Part shown: piece by piece, positions 45,891-55,203 of the stretch | Layout of the letters: each line of letters begins with the position of its first letter | Numbering within the stretch: the first letter of the stretch is position 1 | NCBI GenBank assembly: GCA_017447875.1 | Contig: JAFSMP010000034.1 | Location: forward strand, 1 to 64,000 | Direction of reading: 5' to 3' | From: Paludibacteraceae bacterium | GTDB taxonomy: Bacteria > Bacteroidota > Bacteroidia > Bacteroidales > Paludibacteraceae | DNA: 64,000 nucleotides | Translations under genes and position numbers: made by a program | The notes under the pieces: generated by a model | The model's database searches: none | The model's input: only the letters and a program-made list of their open reading frames with translations | Told to the model about the DNA's origin: nothing

Positions 45891-47072
45891 ATGGGAAATG
45901 CACTGCGTAATATATGGTTGGATTATAAATCCGAAGTGGTCTTCGGACTTGTGCTGTCGGCCTTGCTGATAGCCAGTGCATGGTTATCGCACCTCATTCC
46001 GTCAGCGCTGTTTGACCGGTTCATGAATCCGGCGTTGAGTATTGCTTTTGCAGCCGTTTGTTTCTTCGGAGGAGCGTTGTGCTTGAAGCACCACGATGGC
46101 ATCCGCGTGCGTCGGTCATGGGCTTTGATGTTGATAGCATGGGGTATATGGGAGATTGTGATGGTGGTAGCGTCGGCAACGCTCAACTCGGCAATCATGC
46201 AGGTTGGCACGGATACGATGTCCGGCACCACCATGATACTCGCCTGTCTGTTCGCATGGCTGCTATTTATCTATCCGACCGAAGTCCTACGTCCGGGATG
46301 GCTGACATGGACACACACCTTGCTTCAGTTGTCGCCTTTGGTGGTATTAGGACTGCTTGATTATTTTCTGCCGTTCGACCTCAGATGGCTCATTGCCCTC
46401 TATCCGATAGGTCTGTTAGTGATACTGATTCAGCATATACGTAACTATCGCGTGTGGTGCGAGGATAACTTCTCCACCTTGGACAACATCGACGTACAAT
46501 GGATCGTGCGCTATGTGATGATGGTGATTCTGGCAGGTCTCGTATTCTATTGGCTCTGCATCAGTAATCAGCCTGCGCGTGCGTTCACGCAGCAATGGTT
46601 TCTGATGTTCGTATTGGCCTATACGACGGAGCGTGTCTTGTACCGTCCCGATCCATGGGCGATGGTGCGCCGCGTGGAAGAAGAGGAACCGGAAGAACCG
46701 AATCCTGCCTATTCCGCCTATCGTGCGACCTTAGAGGATTGGCTCGAAAAGAACAAGCCCTACCTCAATCCTGATTTTCAGTTATTGGATCTGCGTCAGG
46801 CGCTGCCGTTGAACCGCACCTACCTTAGCCAACTCATCAATACGGAGTACGGTTGTTCGTTCTATCAATGGGTCAGCAGTTTGCGTGTTGAGGAGGCCAA
46901 GCGTCTGATGAAGGAGCAGCCGGAACTGAAATTCAAAGACATCTCCCAACGATGCGGCTTCGCTTCGCAGACTACTTTCACTCGCACTTTCCTCCGCGAA
47001 ACGGGCATGACGCCTAAAGAGTGGACCGGAAAAGCATACAATTATGTACCGGATAAGCGGAGCGAAGGGTGA
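45891..47072 (+). CDS. Membrane-anchored AraC family transcriptional regulator
   Basis: About 393 residues. The N-terminal half has about six hydrophobic helices (residues about 15-235). The C-terminal AraC DNA-binding domain (about 290-380) contains LDLRQALPLNRTYLSQLINT, VEEAKRLMKEQPELKFKDIS and CGFASQTTFTRTFLRETGMTPKEW. Such Bacteroidota regulators may sense membrane or envelope signals. It stands alone with its own promoter, and an overlapping stem GGGTGA/TCACCC lies at its stop codon. Targets unknown. Confidence 0.88.
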   Translation: MGNALRNIWLDYKSEVVFGLVLSALLIASAWLSHLIPSALFDRFMNPALSIAFAAVCFFGGALCLKHHDGIRVRRSWALMLIAWGIWEIVMVVASATLNSAIMQVGTDTMSGTTMILACLFAWLLFIYPTEVLRPGWLTWTHTLLQLSPLVVLGLLDYFLPFDLRWLIALYPIGLLVILIQHIRNYRVWCEDNFSTLDNIDVQWIVRYVMMVILAGLVFYWLCISNQPARAFTQQWFLMFVLAYTTERVLYRPDPWAMVRRVEEEEPEEPNPAYSAYRATLEDWLEKNKPYLNPDFQLLDLRQALPLNRTYLSQLINTEYGCSFYQWVSSLRVEEAKRLMKEQPELKFKDISQRCGFASQTTFTRTFLRETGMTPKEWTGKAYNYVPDKRSEG

Positions 47073-47170
47073 AGAGTGCCTCACCCGGGAGTTGAGACTG
47101 CACCGTGTCCGGAAAATGGTACTGCTTTTTTCTGATATATGCAAGAATTTCACAAAAATAATCGGATAAA

Positions 47171-47202
47171 TTTGCACATGTCAATTTTTTTTCGTACCTT
47201 TG
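47171..47202 (+). promoter_or_regulatory. Promoter of the TPR-ribH-lysC operon
   Basis: -33 box TTTGCACATGT (47171-47181) and -7 box TACCTTTG (47195-47202), about 50 bp before the ATG at 47254. Confidence 0.78.
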
Positions 47203-47253
47203 CACGCTTTTTCGAATGAAGTATTATTGTAAATAATAAAATCAACAAATAAA

Positions 47254-47934
47254 ATGGCAAAAAAGAAAGAAGAGTTCGTTAAACAGGACGAGCAATTACA
47301 AGAAGTGAATGAAGCGCTGACAGGCGCAGGTAAATGGATCGAGGACAACGCGAATCTCATCAGTTGGATCGTATGCGGTATCGCCGTAGTCGTAATGGGT
47401 ATCATCGCTATCAACCAGTACATCATCAAGCCGAAGGCACTGGAGGCAAGTAACGAGAATGCCAAGGCGGTCGTTTATTTCATGAATGGTGACTACGACA
47501 AAGCCCTCAAGGGTGACGACGCTGAGTGCATCGGTTTTGAGGCCATCGCTGATGAGTACCACAACCAGCAAGGCGAGCTCGCTGCGCTGTATGCCGGTAT
47601 CTGCTATTTCGAGAAGGGTGAGTACGAGGATGCTGCCAAGTATCTGAGCAAGTTCTCTGCCGACGACATCAACATCGATCCCGCTGCCAGCCAGTTGCTC
47701 GGTGACGCATATGTAGAGCTCGGTGAGTACGGCAAGGCTGCCAAGGCTTTTGAGGCTGCCGCTAAGTCCGGTAACGAGATCATCGCGCCGATGAGTCTGA
47801 AGAAAGCCGGTATCGTGTATCTGCACGAGGGTGAGAAGTCCAAAGCCCTCAAAGTTTTCCAGGCTATCAAAGCTGATTACCCGCAGTCCAATGAGGCTCA
47901 GGATATCGACAAATATATCGCTGTTGCTGAGTAA
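47254..47934 (+). CDS. TPR-repeat membrane-anchored protein
   Basis: 226 residues. A cytosolic N-terminus (MAKKKEEFVKQDEQLQEVNE), one transmembrane helix (about 35-56) and then TPR-like helical pairs (about 65-220), such as AALYAGICYFEKGEYEDAAK and GDAYVELGEYGKAAKAFEAA. This resembles the YfgM-type layout. It is commonly encoded before ribH in Bacteroidales. Its stop overlaps the ribH start (TAATG). Function unknown; perhaps an envelope chaperone partner. Confidence 0.82.
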   Translation: MAKKKEEFVKQDEQLQEVNEALTGAGKWIEDNANLISWIVCGIAVVVMGIIAINQYIIKPKALEASNENAKAVVYFMNGDYDKALKGDDAECIGFEAIADEYHNQQGELAALYAGICYFEKGEYEDAAKYLSKFSADDINIDPAASQLLGDAYVELGEYGKAAKAFEAAAKSGNEIIAPMSLKKAGIVYLHEGEKSKALKVFQAIKADYPQSNEAQDIDKYIAVAE

Positions 47935-48410
47935 TGACTACCGATCTATCGAAATATGATGTAAATCAATTGCCTAGCGCTGATGTTCTCGGACGTCAGC
48001 GCTATGCGATTATTGTAGCGGATTGGAATAGCGAGATCACCTATGCGATGGCGCAGGGTGCTGTCGATACCTTCCTCAAGCACGGCGTAGCCGAAGAGAA
48101 TATCGACCTCATCCATGTGCCCGGAACCGTCGAACTGACGTACGGTGCTGCACGTATCATGAAAGAGGAACGGGTGGACGCGGTGATCGTCATCGGTTGT
48201 GTGATACAAGGTGAGACGCCGCATTTCGACTACGTCTGCCAGTCCGTCACGCAAGGCGTGGCGATGCTCAATGCGCAAGGCAAGGTGCCCGTCATCTTCT
48301 CGGTGCTTACTGTCCTGAACCAACAGCAGGCACTCGACCGCTGTGGCGGCAAACTTGGTAACAAAGGTATCGAAGGAGCCTATACGGCTATCCGCATGGC
48401 GAATCTATGA
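47934..48410 (+). CDS. ribH: 6,7-dimethyl-8-ribityllumazine synthase
   Basis: A 158-residue enzyme of riboflavin synthesis that forms lumazine from the butanone phosphate and the pyrimidine; it assembles into pentamers or capsids. Motifs: IVADWNSEITYAMAQGA, HVPGTVELTYGAARI, VIGCVIQGETPHFDYVCQSV with the catalytic His, and the late GGKLGNKGIEGAYTAIRM. Overlaps the aspartokinase start (ATGA). Confidence 0.96.
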   Translation: MTTDLSKYDVNQLPSADVLGRQRYAIIVADWNSEITYAMAQGAVDTFLKHGVAEENIDLIHVPGTVELTYGAARIMKEERVDAVIVIGCVIQGETPHFDYVCQSVTQGVAMLNAQGKVPVIFSVLTVLNQQQALDRCGGKLGNKGIEGAYTAIRMANL

Positions 48411-49642
48411 AAGTCTATAAGTTCGGTGGAGCATCCGTGAAGAATGCCGAAGGTGTTCGGAACGTAGAGAAGATCGTGCGTCTGGCAGGCGCACAGGATC
48501 TCATGGTCGTGGTCTCGGCGATGGGAAAGACGACCAATGCCCTCGAACGCGTAGTCGAACTGCTCGATGCCGGTAAGGAAGAGGCGGCACTCACCCAATG
48601 GGTCGATATCATCGATTTTCATGTGGCGGTGATGAAAGAACTGGGACTGCAACCGGGTTCTGACATCCGTCTGCAAGGAGAGATACCCTTCGATCCGGCG
48701 CTGCCGTACGATGAGAACTACGACCAGATCGTCTCGCTCGGCGAACTGATGTCCACCCAGATTGTGGCGGTGTACCTGCTCAAGCAGGGTCTGTCCGTCG
48801 AGTGGTGGAACATGCCCAAACTGCTGCGCACCGACGACACCTGGCGTGAAGCGACCGTGGATAACGACACCAGCCGTGCCGTCATCCGCGCAGGGTGGGA
48901 GAGGGCACAACGTCCGTCCATCGTCGTGACGCAAGGCTTCATCGGCGGTACGGCAGACGGCAAACGCACGACGCTCGGTCGCGAAGGATCGGATTACACC
49001 GCAGCCCTGTTAGGTAACTACCTCGATGCCGAGTCCGTGACGATCTGGAAAGATGTACCGGGCATTCTCAATGCCGATCCGCGTATCGAACCCGACACCA
49101 TCCTCATCCCTTCGTTGCGTTACCAGGATGCCGTCGAACTCAGTTATTCGGGTGCGCAAGTCATTCACCCCAAGACCATCCGACCGCTGGAGAATAAACG
49201 GATACCGCTGTACGTCAAGCCTTTCGGTGATCCGGCCGCACAAGGTTCATGCATCGCCGAGAATGGGGTAGGACCGATCGATGTGCCGGTATATATCTGG
49301 CGCAAGAACCAGATCCTGATCACCATGCGGGCAAAGGACTTTGCGTTTGTGCTGGAAGAGAGTCTGAGTGAGATATTCGAGATCATCCATCGTCACCGTC
49401 TGAAGGTGTCCCTCATCCAGTCCTCCGCCGTCACGATCTCCGTCAGTGTGGATAACACCCGCTTCGTTGCAGATGCGATTAAGGAACTGCAACAACATTT
49501 TAATGTCACCTATAACGACCATTTGTCGCTGCTCACCATCCGCGGTACCACACCCGAGATCCTGGAACGCGCCAAAGCAGGTCGAACCATCATGCTTAGT
49601 CAAACCACCCGCCGTACAGCGAGATTAGTAGTGAAAGAATAA
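48407..49642 (+). CDS. lysC: Aspartate kinase
   Basis: A 411-residue enzyme of lysine, threonine and methionine synthesis. It has the amino-acid kinase domain with KFGGASVKNAEGVRNV at the start, TTLGREGSDYTAALLG, and the VWKDVPGIL-type segment (here IWKDVPGILNADPRI). Two ACT regions follow for allosteric control (ITMRAKDFAFVLEESLSEIF, LIQSSAVTISVSVDN). Monofunctional: no homoserine dehydrogenase part. Its stop lies in an 8-bp array leading to the YitT gene. Confidence 0.93.
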   Translation: MKVYKFGGASVKNAEGVRNVEKIVRLAGAQDLMVVVSAMGKTTNALERVVELLDAGKEEAALTQWVDIIDFHVAVMKELGLQPGSDIRLQGEIPFDPALPYDENYDQIVSLGELMSTQIVAVYLLKQGLSVEWWNMPKLLRTDDTWREATVDNDTSRAVIRAGWERAQRPSIVVTQGFIGGTADGKRTTLGREGSDYTAALLGNYLDAESVTIWKDVPGILNADPRIEPDTILIPSLRYQDAVELSYSGAQVIHPKTIRPLENKRIPLYVKPFGDPAAQGSCIAENGVGPIDVPVYIWRKNQILITMRAKDFAFVLEESLSEIFEIIHRHRLKVSLIQSSAVTISVSVDNTRFVADAIKELQQHFNVTYNDHLSLLTIRGTTPEILERAKAGRTIMLSQTTRRTARLVVKE

Positions 49643-49657
49643 AAGAGTGAAAGAAGA
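49632..49657 (+). repeat. 8-bp array between lysC and the YitT gene
   Basis: Units TGAAAGAA, TAAAAGAG and TGAAAGAA, then GA and the ATG at 49658. The lysC TAA stop (49640-49642) is part of the second unit. Confidence 0.7.
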
Positions 49658-50767
49658 ATGGAACATCTCAAACAGTATATGACATCTGCCTACTGGTGTG
49701 ACTTAGGTCGCTCCTTTTGGCATGCAATGGGAACGGCTAAGTTCTGGCGCGAGTTAGTGATGATGACCGTCGGAATGAGTTTCGGCGCAGCCGCCGTCTA
49801 TTACTTCCTCATCCCGAGTCATCTGATCGTAGGATCGATCTCCGGTCTGTCGATCGTACTCAACACCCTCATGGGCGGCGATGCGGACACCTTCTCTTAC
49901 TGGGTGATGGGAATCAATGCCTTCCTGCTCTTGCTGGCGTTCATCTTGATCGGCAATGAGTTCGGCGCGAAGACCGTCTATACGGCGATGATCCTCGGTC
50001 CGCTGACGCAAGTGTGGGATCGTATCTATCCCTATACCAATTTTACCCACAAGATCATCGAGAACTCCGATATCCTGGCGCAACTGCAAGCCGGGCAGAC
50101 GGTGCTTGATGCGAATGGTAATCCCTACCTGCTCAACCGTTCCGGTGAGGTGCTGGAGCAAGTGCGCGAATCGGTCATGAGCGGAGGTTTGGGTATGGGT
50201 GATGTATGGTTCGACCTGATATGCTTCGTGCTTCTGCTCAGTGCTTGTCAGGCCTTCATGTTCCGCATCAATGCTTCTACCGGCGGACTGGATATCCTCG
50301 GTAAGATCGTGAACAAATACTTGCATTTCGATATCGGTTCATCGGTCGCTATCGGTGGTATCATCATCTGCTGCACCGCCTTCCTCATCAATGACTTCCG
50401 CATGGTGGTCATCGGTATCATCGGCACCTGGATCAACGGTCTCGCCATTGACTATTTCACTGCATCCCTGAACAAACGCAAGCGCGTCTGTATCGTTTCT
50501 AATGAACCTGATCGGGTACGCGCGTACATCGTAGATACCCTCGTGCGCGGATGTTCCCTCTATCATATACAAGGCGGATACAGCGGAGAGGAACATATCG
50601 AGATTCAGACCCTGCTCACGCAAGACGAGTTCTCGTCCGTCATGGCGTTTATCCGCAATAATAAGATTAAAGCCTTCATTACCGCCGGTAACTGCTCTGA
50701 GGTTTACGGACTCTGGTTCCGGCATAAGAAGAATAAAGAAGGAAAAACAATAATTGTCAACGACTAA
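49658..50767 (+). CDS. YitT family membrane protein (DUF161/DUF2179)
   Basis: 369 residues. Six hydrophobic segments in the N-terminal two thirds (about 33-275), including GAAAVYYFLIPSHLIVGSIS and ASTGGLDILGKIVNKY. A C-terminal soluble DUF2179 domain follows (about 285-365, KRVCIVSNEPDRVRAYIVDT ... GGYSGEEHIEIQTLLTQDE). The family is widespread, but the transported compound is not established. An insert (about 135-180) separates the membrane halves. Confidence 0.85.
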   Translation: MEHLKQYMTSAYWCDLGRSFWHAMGTAKFWRELVMMTVGMSFGAAAVYYFLIPSHLIVGSISGLSIVLNTLMGGDADTFSYWVMGINAFLLLLAFILIGNEFGAKTVYTAMILGPLTQVWDRIYPYTNFTHKIIENSDILAQLQAGQTVLDANGNPYLLNRSGEVLEQVRESVMSGGLGMGDVWFDLICFVLLLSACQAFMFRINASTGGLDILGKIVNKYLHFDIGSSVAIGGIIICCTAFLINDFRMVVIGIIGTWINGLAIDYFTASLNKRKRVCIVSNEPDRVRAYIVDTLVRGCSLYHIQGGYSGEEHIEIQTLLTQDEFSSVMAFIRNNKIKAFITAGNCSEVYGLWFRHKKNKEGKTIIVND

Positions 50768-50779
50768 TAACATACATAT

Positions 50780-51679
50780 ATGAAACCTACATTATTTATC
50801 TTGGCTGCCGGAATGGGTAGCCGTTACGGAGGATTGAAACAGTTAGACGGTCTGGGACCCAACAACGAGACCATCATGGATTACAGCGTCTTCGATGCAC
50901 TGCGTGCCGGATTCGGTAAGATCGTCTTTGTCATCCGCAAGGATTTTGAAGCGGACTTCCGTGAGAAAGTGCTGTCCAAATATGCGGACAAAGTGCAGTG
51001 CGAAGTGTGCTTCCAGTCCATCGACAAAGTGCCTGCCGGTTGTACCTACAATCCCGAGCGTGCCAAACCTTGGGGCACCAACCACGCCGTACTCATGGGT
51101 AAGGATCTGATCAAAGAACCCTTCGCAGTCATCAATGCCGATGATTTCTACGGCAAAGAGTCTTTCCAAGTGCTCGCTGACTACTTGCGTTCGGTAGAAG
51201 GTACCGAAGGTAAATACTGCATGGTCGGTTACCGTGTATGCAACACCCTCAGTGAGAACGGAGCGGTCTCCCGCGGTGTATGTTCCACCGATGCGAACGG
51301 TCTGCTCACCGACGTCGTGGAGCGCACGAAGATCGAGGATAAGAACGGTCAGATCGTCTTCACCGAAGACGGTGTCGATACGCCGCTCGATCCCCATACA
51401 CCTGTCTCCATGAACATGTGGGGCTTCACGCCGGAGTATTTCCAATACAGCGAAGAAGGTTTCAAGGCCTTCCTTGCCGCTAAAGGTCAGGAACTCAAGT
51501 CGGAGTATTATATCCCGACGCTGGTCAATGACCTCATCACTGCCGGTAAGGCCACCTGCAAAGTGCTGGACACCCCGTCCAAATGGTTCGGTGTCACCTA
51601 TGCGGAAGACCGTCCGCAGGTAGTGATGAAGATCAACCAACTCATCGCCAAAGGCGAATATCCCAGTAAATTATTCTGA
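50780..51679 (+). CDS. Sugar-phosphate nucleotidyltransferase
   Basis: A 299-residue protein of the NTP_transferase fold. It has the N-terminal nucleotide-binding pattern LAAGMGSRYGGLKQLDGLGP, the central NADDFYGKESF (the metal-binding Asp region) and GYRVCNTLSENGAVSRGVC. It is likely to make an NDP-sugar; the exact sugar is unclear. It lies immediately before galE and near manA, so it probably supplies activated sugars for surface glycans. Joined to galE through an ACTGA-type heptad array. Confidence 0.82.
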   Translation: MKPTLFILAAGMGSRYGGLKQLDGLGPNNETIMDYSVFDALRAGFGKIVFVIRKDFEADFREKVLSKYADKVQCEVCFQSIDKVPAGCTYNPERAKPWGTNHAVLMGKDLIKEPFAVINADDFYGKESFQVLADYLRSVEGTEGKYCMVGYRVCNTLSENGAVSRGVCSTDANGLLTDVVERTKIEDKNGQIVFTEDGVDTPLDPHTPVSMNMWGFTPEYFQYSEEGFKAFLAAKGQELKSEYYIPTLVNDLITAGKATCKVLDTPSKWFGVTYAEDRPQVVMKINQLIAKGEYPSKLF

Positions 51680-51703
51680 AAACTGAAAACTGAATACTGA
51701 TGG
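51676..51703 (+). repeat. CTGAAAA heptad array from stop codon to galE start
   Basis: Units CTGAAAA, CTGAAAA, CTGAATA and CTGATGG. The first contains the TGA stop of the upstream gene and the last contains the ATG of galE (51700-51702). Confidence 0.9.
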
Positions 51704-52728
51704 CTAGAATATTAGTTACCGGTGGTACCGGATATATAGGTTCGCATACGACGGTCGAACTGATGCAGCAAGGTTACGATGTCACCATCGTGGATAATCT
51801 CAGCAACTCGTCGGTGGATGTACTGGACGGTATCGAAGCGATCGTGGGTCGTCGTCCGGAGTTCGCGAACATCGACTGCGGTAACTTCGTCGATCTGGAT
51901 GGCGTGTTCCGCGCGTATCCCGACATCGTCGGAGTGATCCATTTTGCAGCCAGCAAGGCGGTGGGTGAGTCCGTGGAGAAACCGCTGCTCTATTACCGCA
52001 ATAACCTCGGTAGTCTCTGCACCCTGCTCGAAGTGATGAAACTGCATGACGTACGTAACATCGTCTTCTCTTCTTCCTGCACGGTCTATGGTCAACCCGA
52101 TAAGGACCATCTGCCTGTCGATGAGACCGCACCTATCCAGAAAGCGCTCTCGCCCTACGGTAACACCAAGCAGATCAACGAAGAGATCATCAACGATGAG
52201 GCACATGCGGACAAGGACCTGCGGGCAATCATCTTGCGATATTTCAACCCGATCGGTGCGCATCCGTCTGCCAAGATCGGTGAACTTCCCAACGGAGTGC
52301 CGCAGAACCTGCTGCCATTCGTTACCCAGACCGCTGCCGGCCTGCGTCCGGAACTCAAGGTCTTCGGTAATGACTATAACACACCCGACGGATCGTGCAT
52401 CCGCGATTATATCTACGTCGTGGACCTGGCTAAGGCACATGTCAAAGCCATCGACCGTATGCTGAACGTCAAGGACTGCGACCAGGTGGAGGTCTTCAAC
52501 CTCGGTACCGGAACCGGTCTGTCTGTGCTCACGCTCATCAATGAGTTCGAGGCTGCAACCGGCGTCAAGATCCCGTACACCATCGTCGGTCGTCGCGAAG
52601 GTGATATCGAGCAGGTATGGGCTGCACCCAAGAAAGCGAACGAGGTGCTCGGTTGGAAAGCCGACACCCCCATCCGCGATGTCCTCGCTTCCGCATGGAA
52701 ATGGGAGAAACACATTAGAAAATTGTAA
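51700..52728 (+). CDS. galE: UDP-glucose 4-epimerase
   Basis: A 342-residue short-chain dehydrogenase-like epimerase. It has the NAD-binding ILVTGGTGYIGSHTTVELMQ, the catalytic Ser/Tyr/Lys set (SSSCTVYG, SPYGNTK) and RYFNPIGAHPSAKIGE, then DYIYVVDLAKAH. It interconverts UDP-glucose and UDP-galactose in the cytosol. The start codon is the last repeat of a heptad array. Confidence 0.95.
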   Translation: MARILVTGGTGYIGSHTTVELMQQGYDVTIVDNLSNSSVDVLDGIEAIVGRRPEFANIDCGNFVDLDGVFRAYPDIVGVIHFAASKAVGESVEKPLLYYRNNLGSLCTLLEVMKLHDVRNIVFSSSCTVYGQPDKDHLPVDETAPIQKALSPYGNTKQINEEIINDEAHADKDLRAIILRYFNPIGAHPSAKIGELPNGVPQNLLPFVTQTAAGLRPELKVFGNDYNTPDGSCIRDYIYVVDLAKAHVKAIDRMLNVKDCDQVEVFNLGTGTGLSVLTLINEFEAATGVKIPYTIVGRREGDIEQVWAAPKKANEVLGWKADTPIRDVLASAWKWEKHIRKL

Positions 52729-52737
52729 ATAATTTTC

Positions 52738-52781
52738 GTTAAAGAGTTAAATAGTTAAAATGGTTTTGATTGCATCAAAAC
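52738..52781 (+). repeat. 8-bp array and hairpin between galE and manA
   Basis: Units GTTAAAGA, GTTAAATA and GTTAAAAT (52738-52761) are followed by a perfect hairpin GTTTTGAT (52763-52770) / ATCAAAAC (52774-52781) with a 3-nt loop. manA starts at 52793. Confidence 0.75.
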
Positions 52782-52792
52782 GTTAAACTGTT

Positions 52793-53788
52793 ATGTTATA
52801 CCCTTTAAAATTCAAAGCACAACTCCTGCCGAAGATTTGGGGCGGAAAGACGATCATGCAGTGGTATTACAACGTGCCTGCTGACTGCGACAACGTCGGT
52901 GAGGCATGGGTGCTCTCGGATTTCGGGGACTATCGCACGGAAGTAGCGAACGGTTCCCATGCCGGGGATGAACTGCAGGATCTGCTGGAGGTGTATATGG
53001 ATGAACTGGTGGGCGAGAAGGTGTACGATATCTTCGGAAACCAATTCCCGCTGCTCTTTAAGTTCATCGATGCCACCGACGACCTATCCATCCAGGTGCA
53101 CCCGAGTGATGCGTATGCGATGGACCATGAGGAGTCGCGCGGTAAGACGGAGATGTGGTATGTCATGCCGTCTCAACCCGATGCCTCTATCTATCTGGGA
53201 TGGAACAAGCAGGTGAACGAAGAGATTATCCTCAAAGGGATCTCGGACGGCACCCTCGCGCGCGACCTGCGCGAATATAAGGTACGCGCGGGCGATGTGG
53301 CGTTCATCCCCTCCGGCACCGTGCATGCTCTCTGCCGCAACACCATCGTGGCGGAGATACAAGAGACCTCGGACCTCACCTATCGCCTCTATGACTACAA
53401 CCGTCCCGGAGTAGATGGTAAGTTACGTCCTCTGCATATCGACAAGGCACTGCTGACCGTGGACTATAAGACGGCAGAGGATGCCGTACTGACGCATCCG
53501 GAGCCTAACGATAAAGGCATAGTTAACGCCGTTCGTTGTTCGTATTTCACGACGAACATTCTGGATATCGATCAACCGATCCAGCGGGACTATGCGCCCC
53601 TCGATTCGTTCGTCGTCTATATGTGCGTCGAAGGAGCCTGTGCCGTCAAAGCACTGGATACGGACTCCGAGGACCATACGGTCACGCTGAAAACAGGTGA
53701 AGCGGTGCTTATCCCTGCTTCCCTCAATGACATCGTCATTGCTCCGAACGGGCAATGCCGACTCTTGGAAGTTTATATAGAAGTCTGA
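52793..53788 (+). CDS. manA: Mannose-6-phosphate isomerase, class I (type I PMI)
   Basis: A 331-residue zinc enzyme linking fructose-6-phosphate and mannose-6-phosphate. It has the N-terminal LPKIWGGKTI, the metal-binding SIQVHPSDAYAM and GKTEMWYVM segments, and the late FIPSGTVHALC. Length fits the short Bacteroidota/Firmicutes form. It overlaps the convergent rsmD gene by 16 bp. With galE and the nucleotidyltransferase it forms a sugar-precursor cluster. Confidence 0.93.
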   Translation: MLYPLKFKAQLLPKIWGGKTIMQWYYNVPADCDNVGEAWVLSDFGDYRTEVANGSHAGDELQDLLEVYMDELVGEKVYDIFGNQFPLLFKFIDATDDLSIQVHPSDAYAMDHEESRGKTEMWYVMPSQPDASIYLGWNKQVNEEIILKGISDGTLARDLREYKVRAGDVAFIPSGTVHALCRNTIVAEIQETSDLTYRLYDYNRPGVDGKLRPLHIDKALLTVDYKTAEDAVLTHPEPNDKGIVNAVRCSYFTTNILDIDQPIQRDYAPLDSFVVYMCVEGACAVKALDTDSEDHTVTLKTGEAVLIPASLNDIVIAPNGQCRLLEVYIEV

Positions 53789-54312
53789 AAGAACGAGAAA
53801 TGCACGCTTCCATAGTTGCGTGTCTCGATATGATTCGGATGGTTCGTGAAGTCGGTGTCTTTACCGTGTTCGATAACGAGCCATCCGTTTTCTTTGAGTA
53901 TGTTCTGCCCTAGGATCAGGTCCGGTAACTCTTCTATCCGGTCCAAGGCATAGGGTGGGTCGGCGAAGATCAGATCGTACTTGGTTCGGCAGGCACTCAC
54001 AAACTTAAACACATCGCCGCGTATCACACTCAGGTTGCGAATCCCTAACTGCTTGCAGCAACTGATGATCCAGTTCTGCTGCACATGCGCGATCTCCACC
54101 GCTGTCACTTCCCGCGCACCGCGACTGACGCACTCGATACCGATACCTCCGGTGCCGGCAAAGAGGTCCAGTACGTCGATGCCCTCCAAGTCCATGCGGT
54201 TATTGAGCAAGTTAAACAGACTCTCTTTCGCAAAGTCCGTCGTGGGCCTCGCGGTGATATTTTTAGGGGGCGACAAGCGCCGCCCCCCATATGTGCCTGA
54301 GATAATTCTCAT
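53773..54312 (-). CDS. rsmD: 16S rRNA (guanine(966)-N(2))-methyltransferase
   Basis: A 179-residue SAM-dependent methyltransferase. It starts MRIISGTYGGRRLSPPK, followed by TDFAKESLFNLLNN, the SAM motif DLFAGTGGIGIECVSRGA and the base-binding FADPPYALDRI. It modifies G966 of 16S rRNA. Convergent with manA, with overlapping 3' ends. Confidence 0.93.
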   Translation of the reverse strand: MRIISGTYGGRRLSPPKNITARPTTDFAKESLFNLLNNRMDLEGIDVLDLFAGTGGIGIECVSRGAREVTAVEIAHVQQNWIISCCKQLGIRNLSVIRGDVFKFVSACRTKYDLIFADPPYALDRIEELPDLILGQNILKENGWLVIEHGKDTDFTNHPNHIETRNYGSVHFSFFQTSI

Positions 54313-54323
54313 CGCTAAACCGG

Positions 54324-55094
54324 TTACTCCCAGTTACCTGCGTTGTTGTTCGGCGAATAAACGTCACCGACCTTCAGACCTGGGAAGTGGTCCAACTTAT
54401 TCTCGCGGTCGATCAGGTTCACCAACTCCTGCTTGTTCAAGTCACCCAGATAGCTCTCGTACGGAGCACGTGCCTCGAACAGCGGAACGCTGATACCCTG
54501 ACTGGTCTTATAGTCATTATTGGTCTCCATCTCGAAGCGCTGACCATTGCTATACGGAATAGTGATGATCGCATCGATAGAGTTCTCGTCGTACTCACCC
54601 TTGTACAAAGCCTGAAGCATGTTCAATTCGATCGTATCACGGCGGAAACCCTGCAAGCCGTTCTTCTTCACGTCTGCATCGTTCTCCCAGATATAAGCAT
54701 AGAGTGCTTCTACATCTGCCGGATCAAGATTCAACTTCTGGTTCTTTAACGCTGCTTTCTTCGCATTCTCAATAATCTTAACCGCCTTGTGCTCGGTCAG
54801 ACCTGCCTCTAACTGCTTGTCCGTCAGACTTCCTTCCTTCAACACCTCTTTCTTCGGAGTGGTCTTCAAGAAGATCAACAGCGAATCCAGATTGGTGGTG
54901 AAAACACCCTTCTGGTGGTGGTACTCCACCTCTGCGGTACGCAGGTCTACAAGATTTTTGATAACTGCTACTTCACGTTTTGCGCGTGTGTCTTCAAACT
55001 TGATAGGGGTCGTTACACTCTGCACGCAGAAGAGCGCCATCAGGACAGCTGCGATAGCGAGCGTACTTACGACAATTGTTCTTGTTGATTTCAT
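54324..55094 (-). CDS. Membrane-anchored protein of unknown function
   Basis: 256 residues. An N-terminal transmembrane anchor (about 8-28, IVVSTLAIAAVLMALFCVQS), a helical segment with VIKNLVDLRTAEVEYHHQ that recalls pseudopilin-like anchors, then a charged domain to the end. No catalytic motif recognised. It has a strong promoter shared head-to-head with the second RelA/SpoT gene, and lies 12 bp upstream of rsmD. Similar hypothetical proteins occur in Bacteroidales beside rsmD. Confidence 0.7.
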   Translation of the reverse strand: MKSTRTIVVSTLAIAAVLMALFCVQSVTTPIKFEDTRAKREVAVIKNLVDLRTAEVEYHHQKGVFTTNLDSLLIFLKTTPKKEVLKEGSLTDKQLEAGLTEHKAVKIIENAKKAALKNQKLNLDPADVEALYAYIWENDADVKKNGLQGFRRDTIELNMLQALYKGEYDENSIDAIITIPYSNGQRFEMETNNDYKTSQGISVPLFEARAPYESYLGDLNKQELVNLIDRENKLDHFPGLKVGDVYSPNNNAGNWE

Positions 55095-55133
55095 TATGAG
55101 GTTAAATTTTATATGTTTTCACAAAAATCGGTG

Positions 55134-55181
55134 CAAAGTTACAATTTTTTTTGCATATGTGCAAATTTTTTTGTAATTTTG
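55134..55181. promoter_or_regulatory. Bidirectional promoter with shared palindromic -33 box
   Basis: TTTGCATATGTGCAAA (55150-55165) sits between a minus-strand -7 box TAACTTTG (55141-55134) for the 256-residue protein and a plus-strand -7 box TAATTTTG (55174-55181) for the HD-less RelA/SpoT gene. Same layout as at 20588-20635. Confidence 0.75.
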
Positions 55182-55203
55182 TGCCGTTTTTTGATAAAAT
55201 AGT

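Noticed and set aside
47113..47145. Minus-strand promoter pointing into the AraC-type gene
   Set aside because: The -33 box CTTGCATATATC is good, but the -7 box has an extra base and lacks TTTG (TACCATTTTC), so it is probably a relic.
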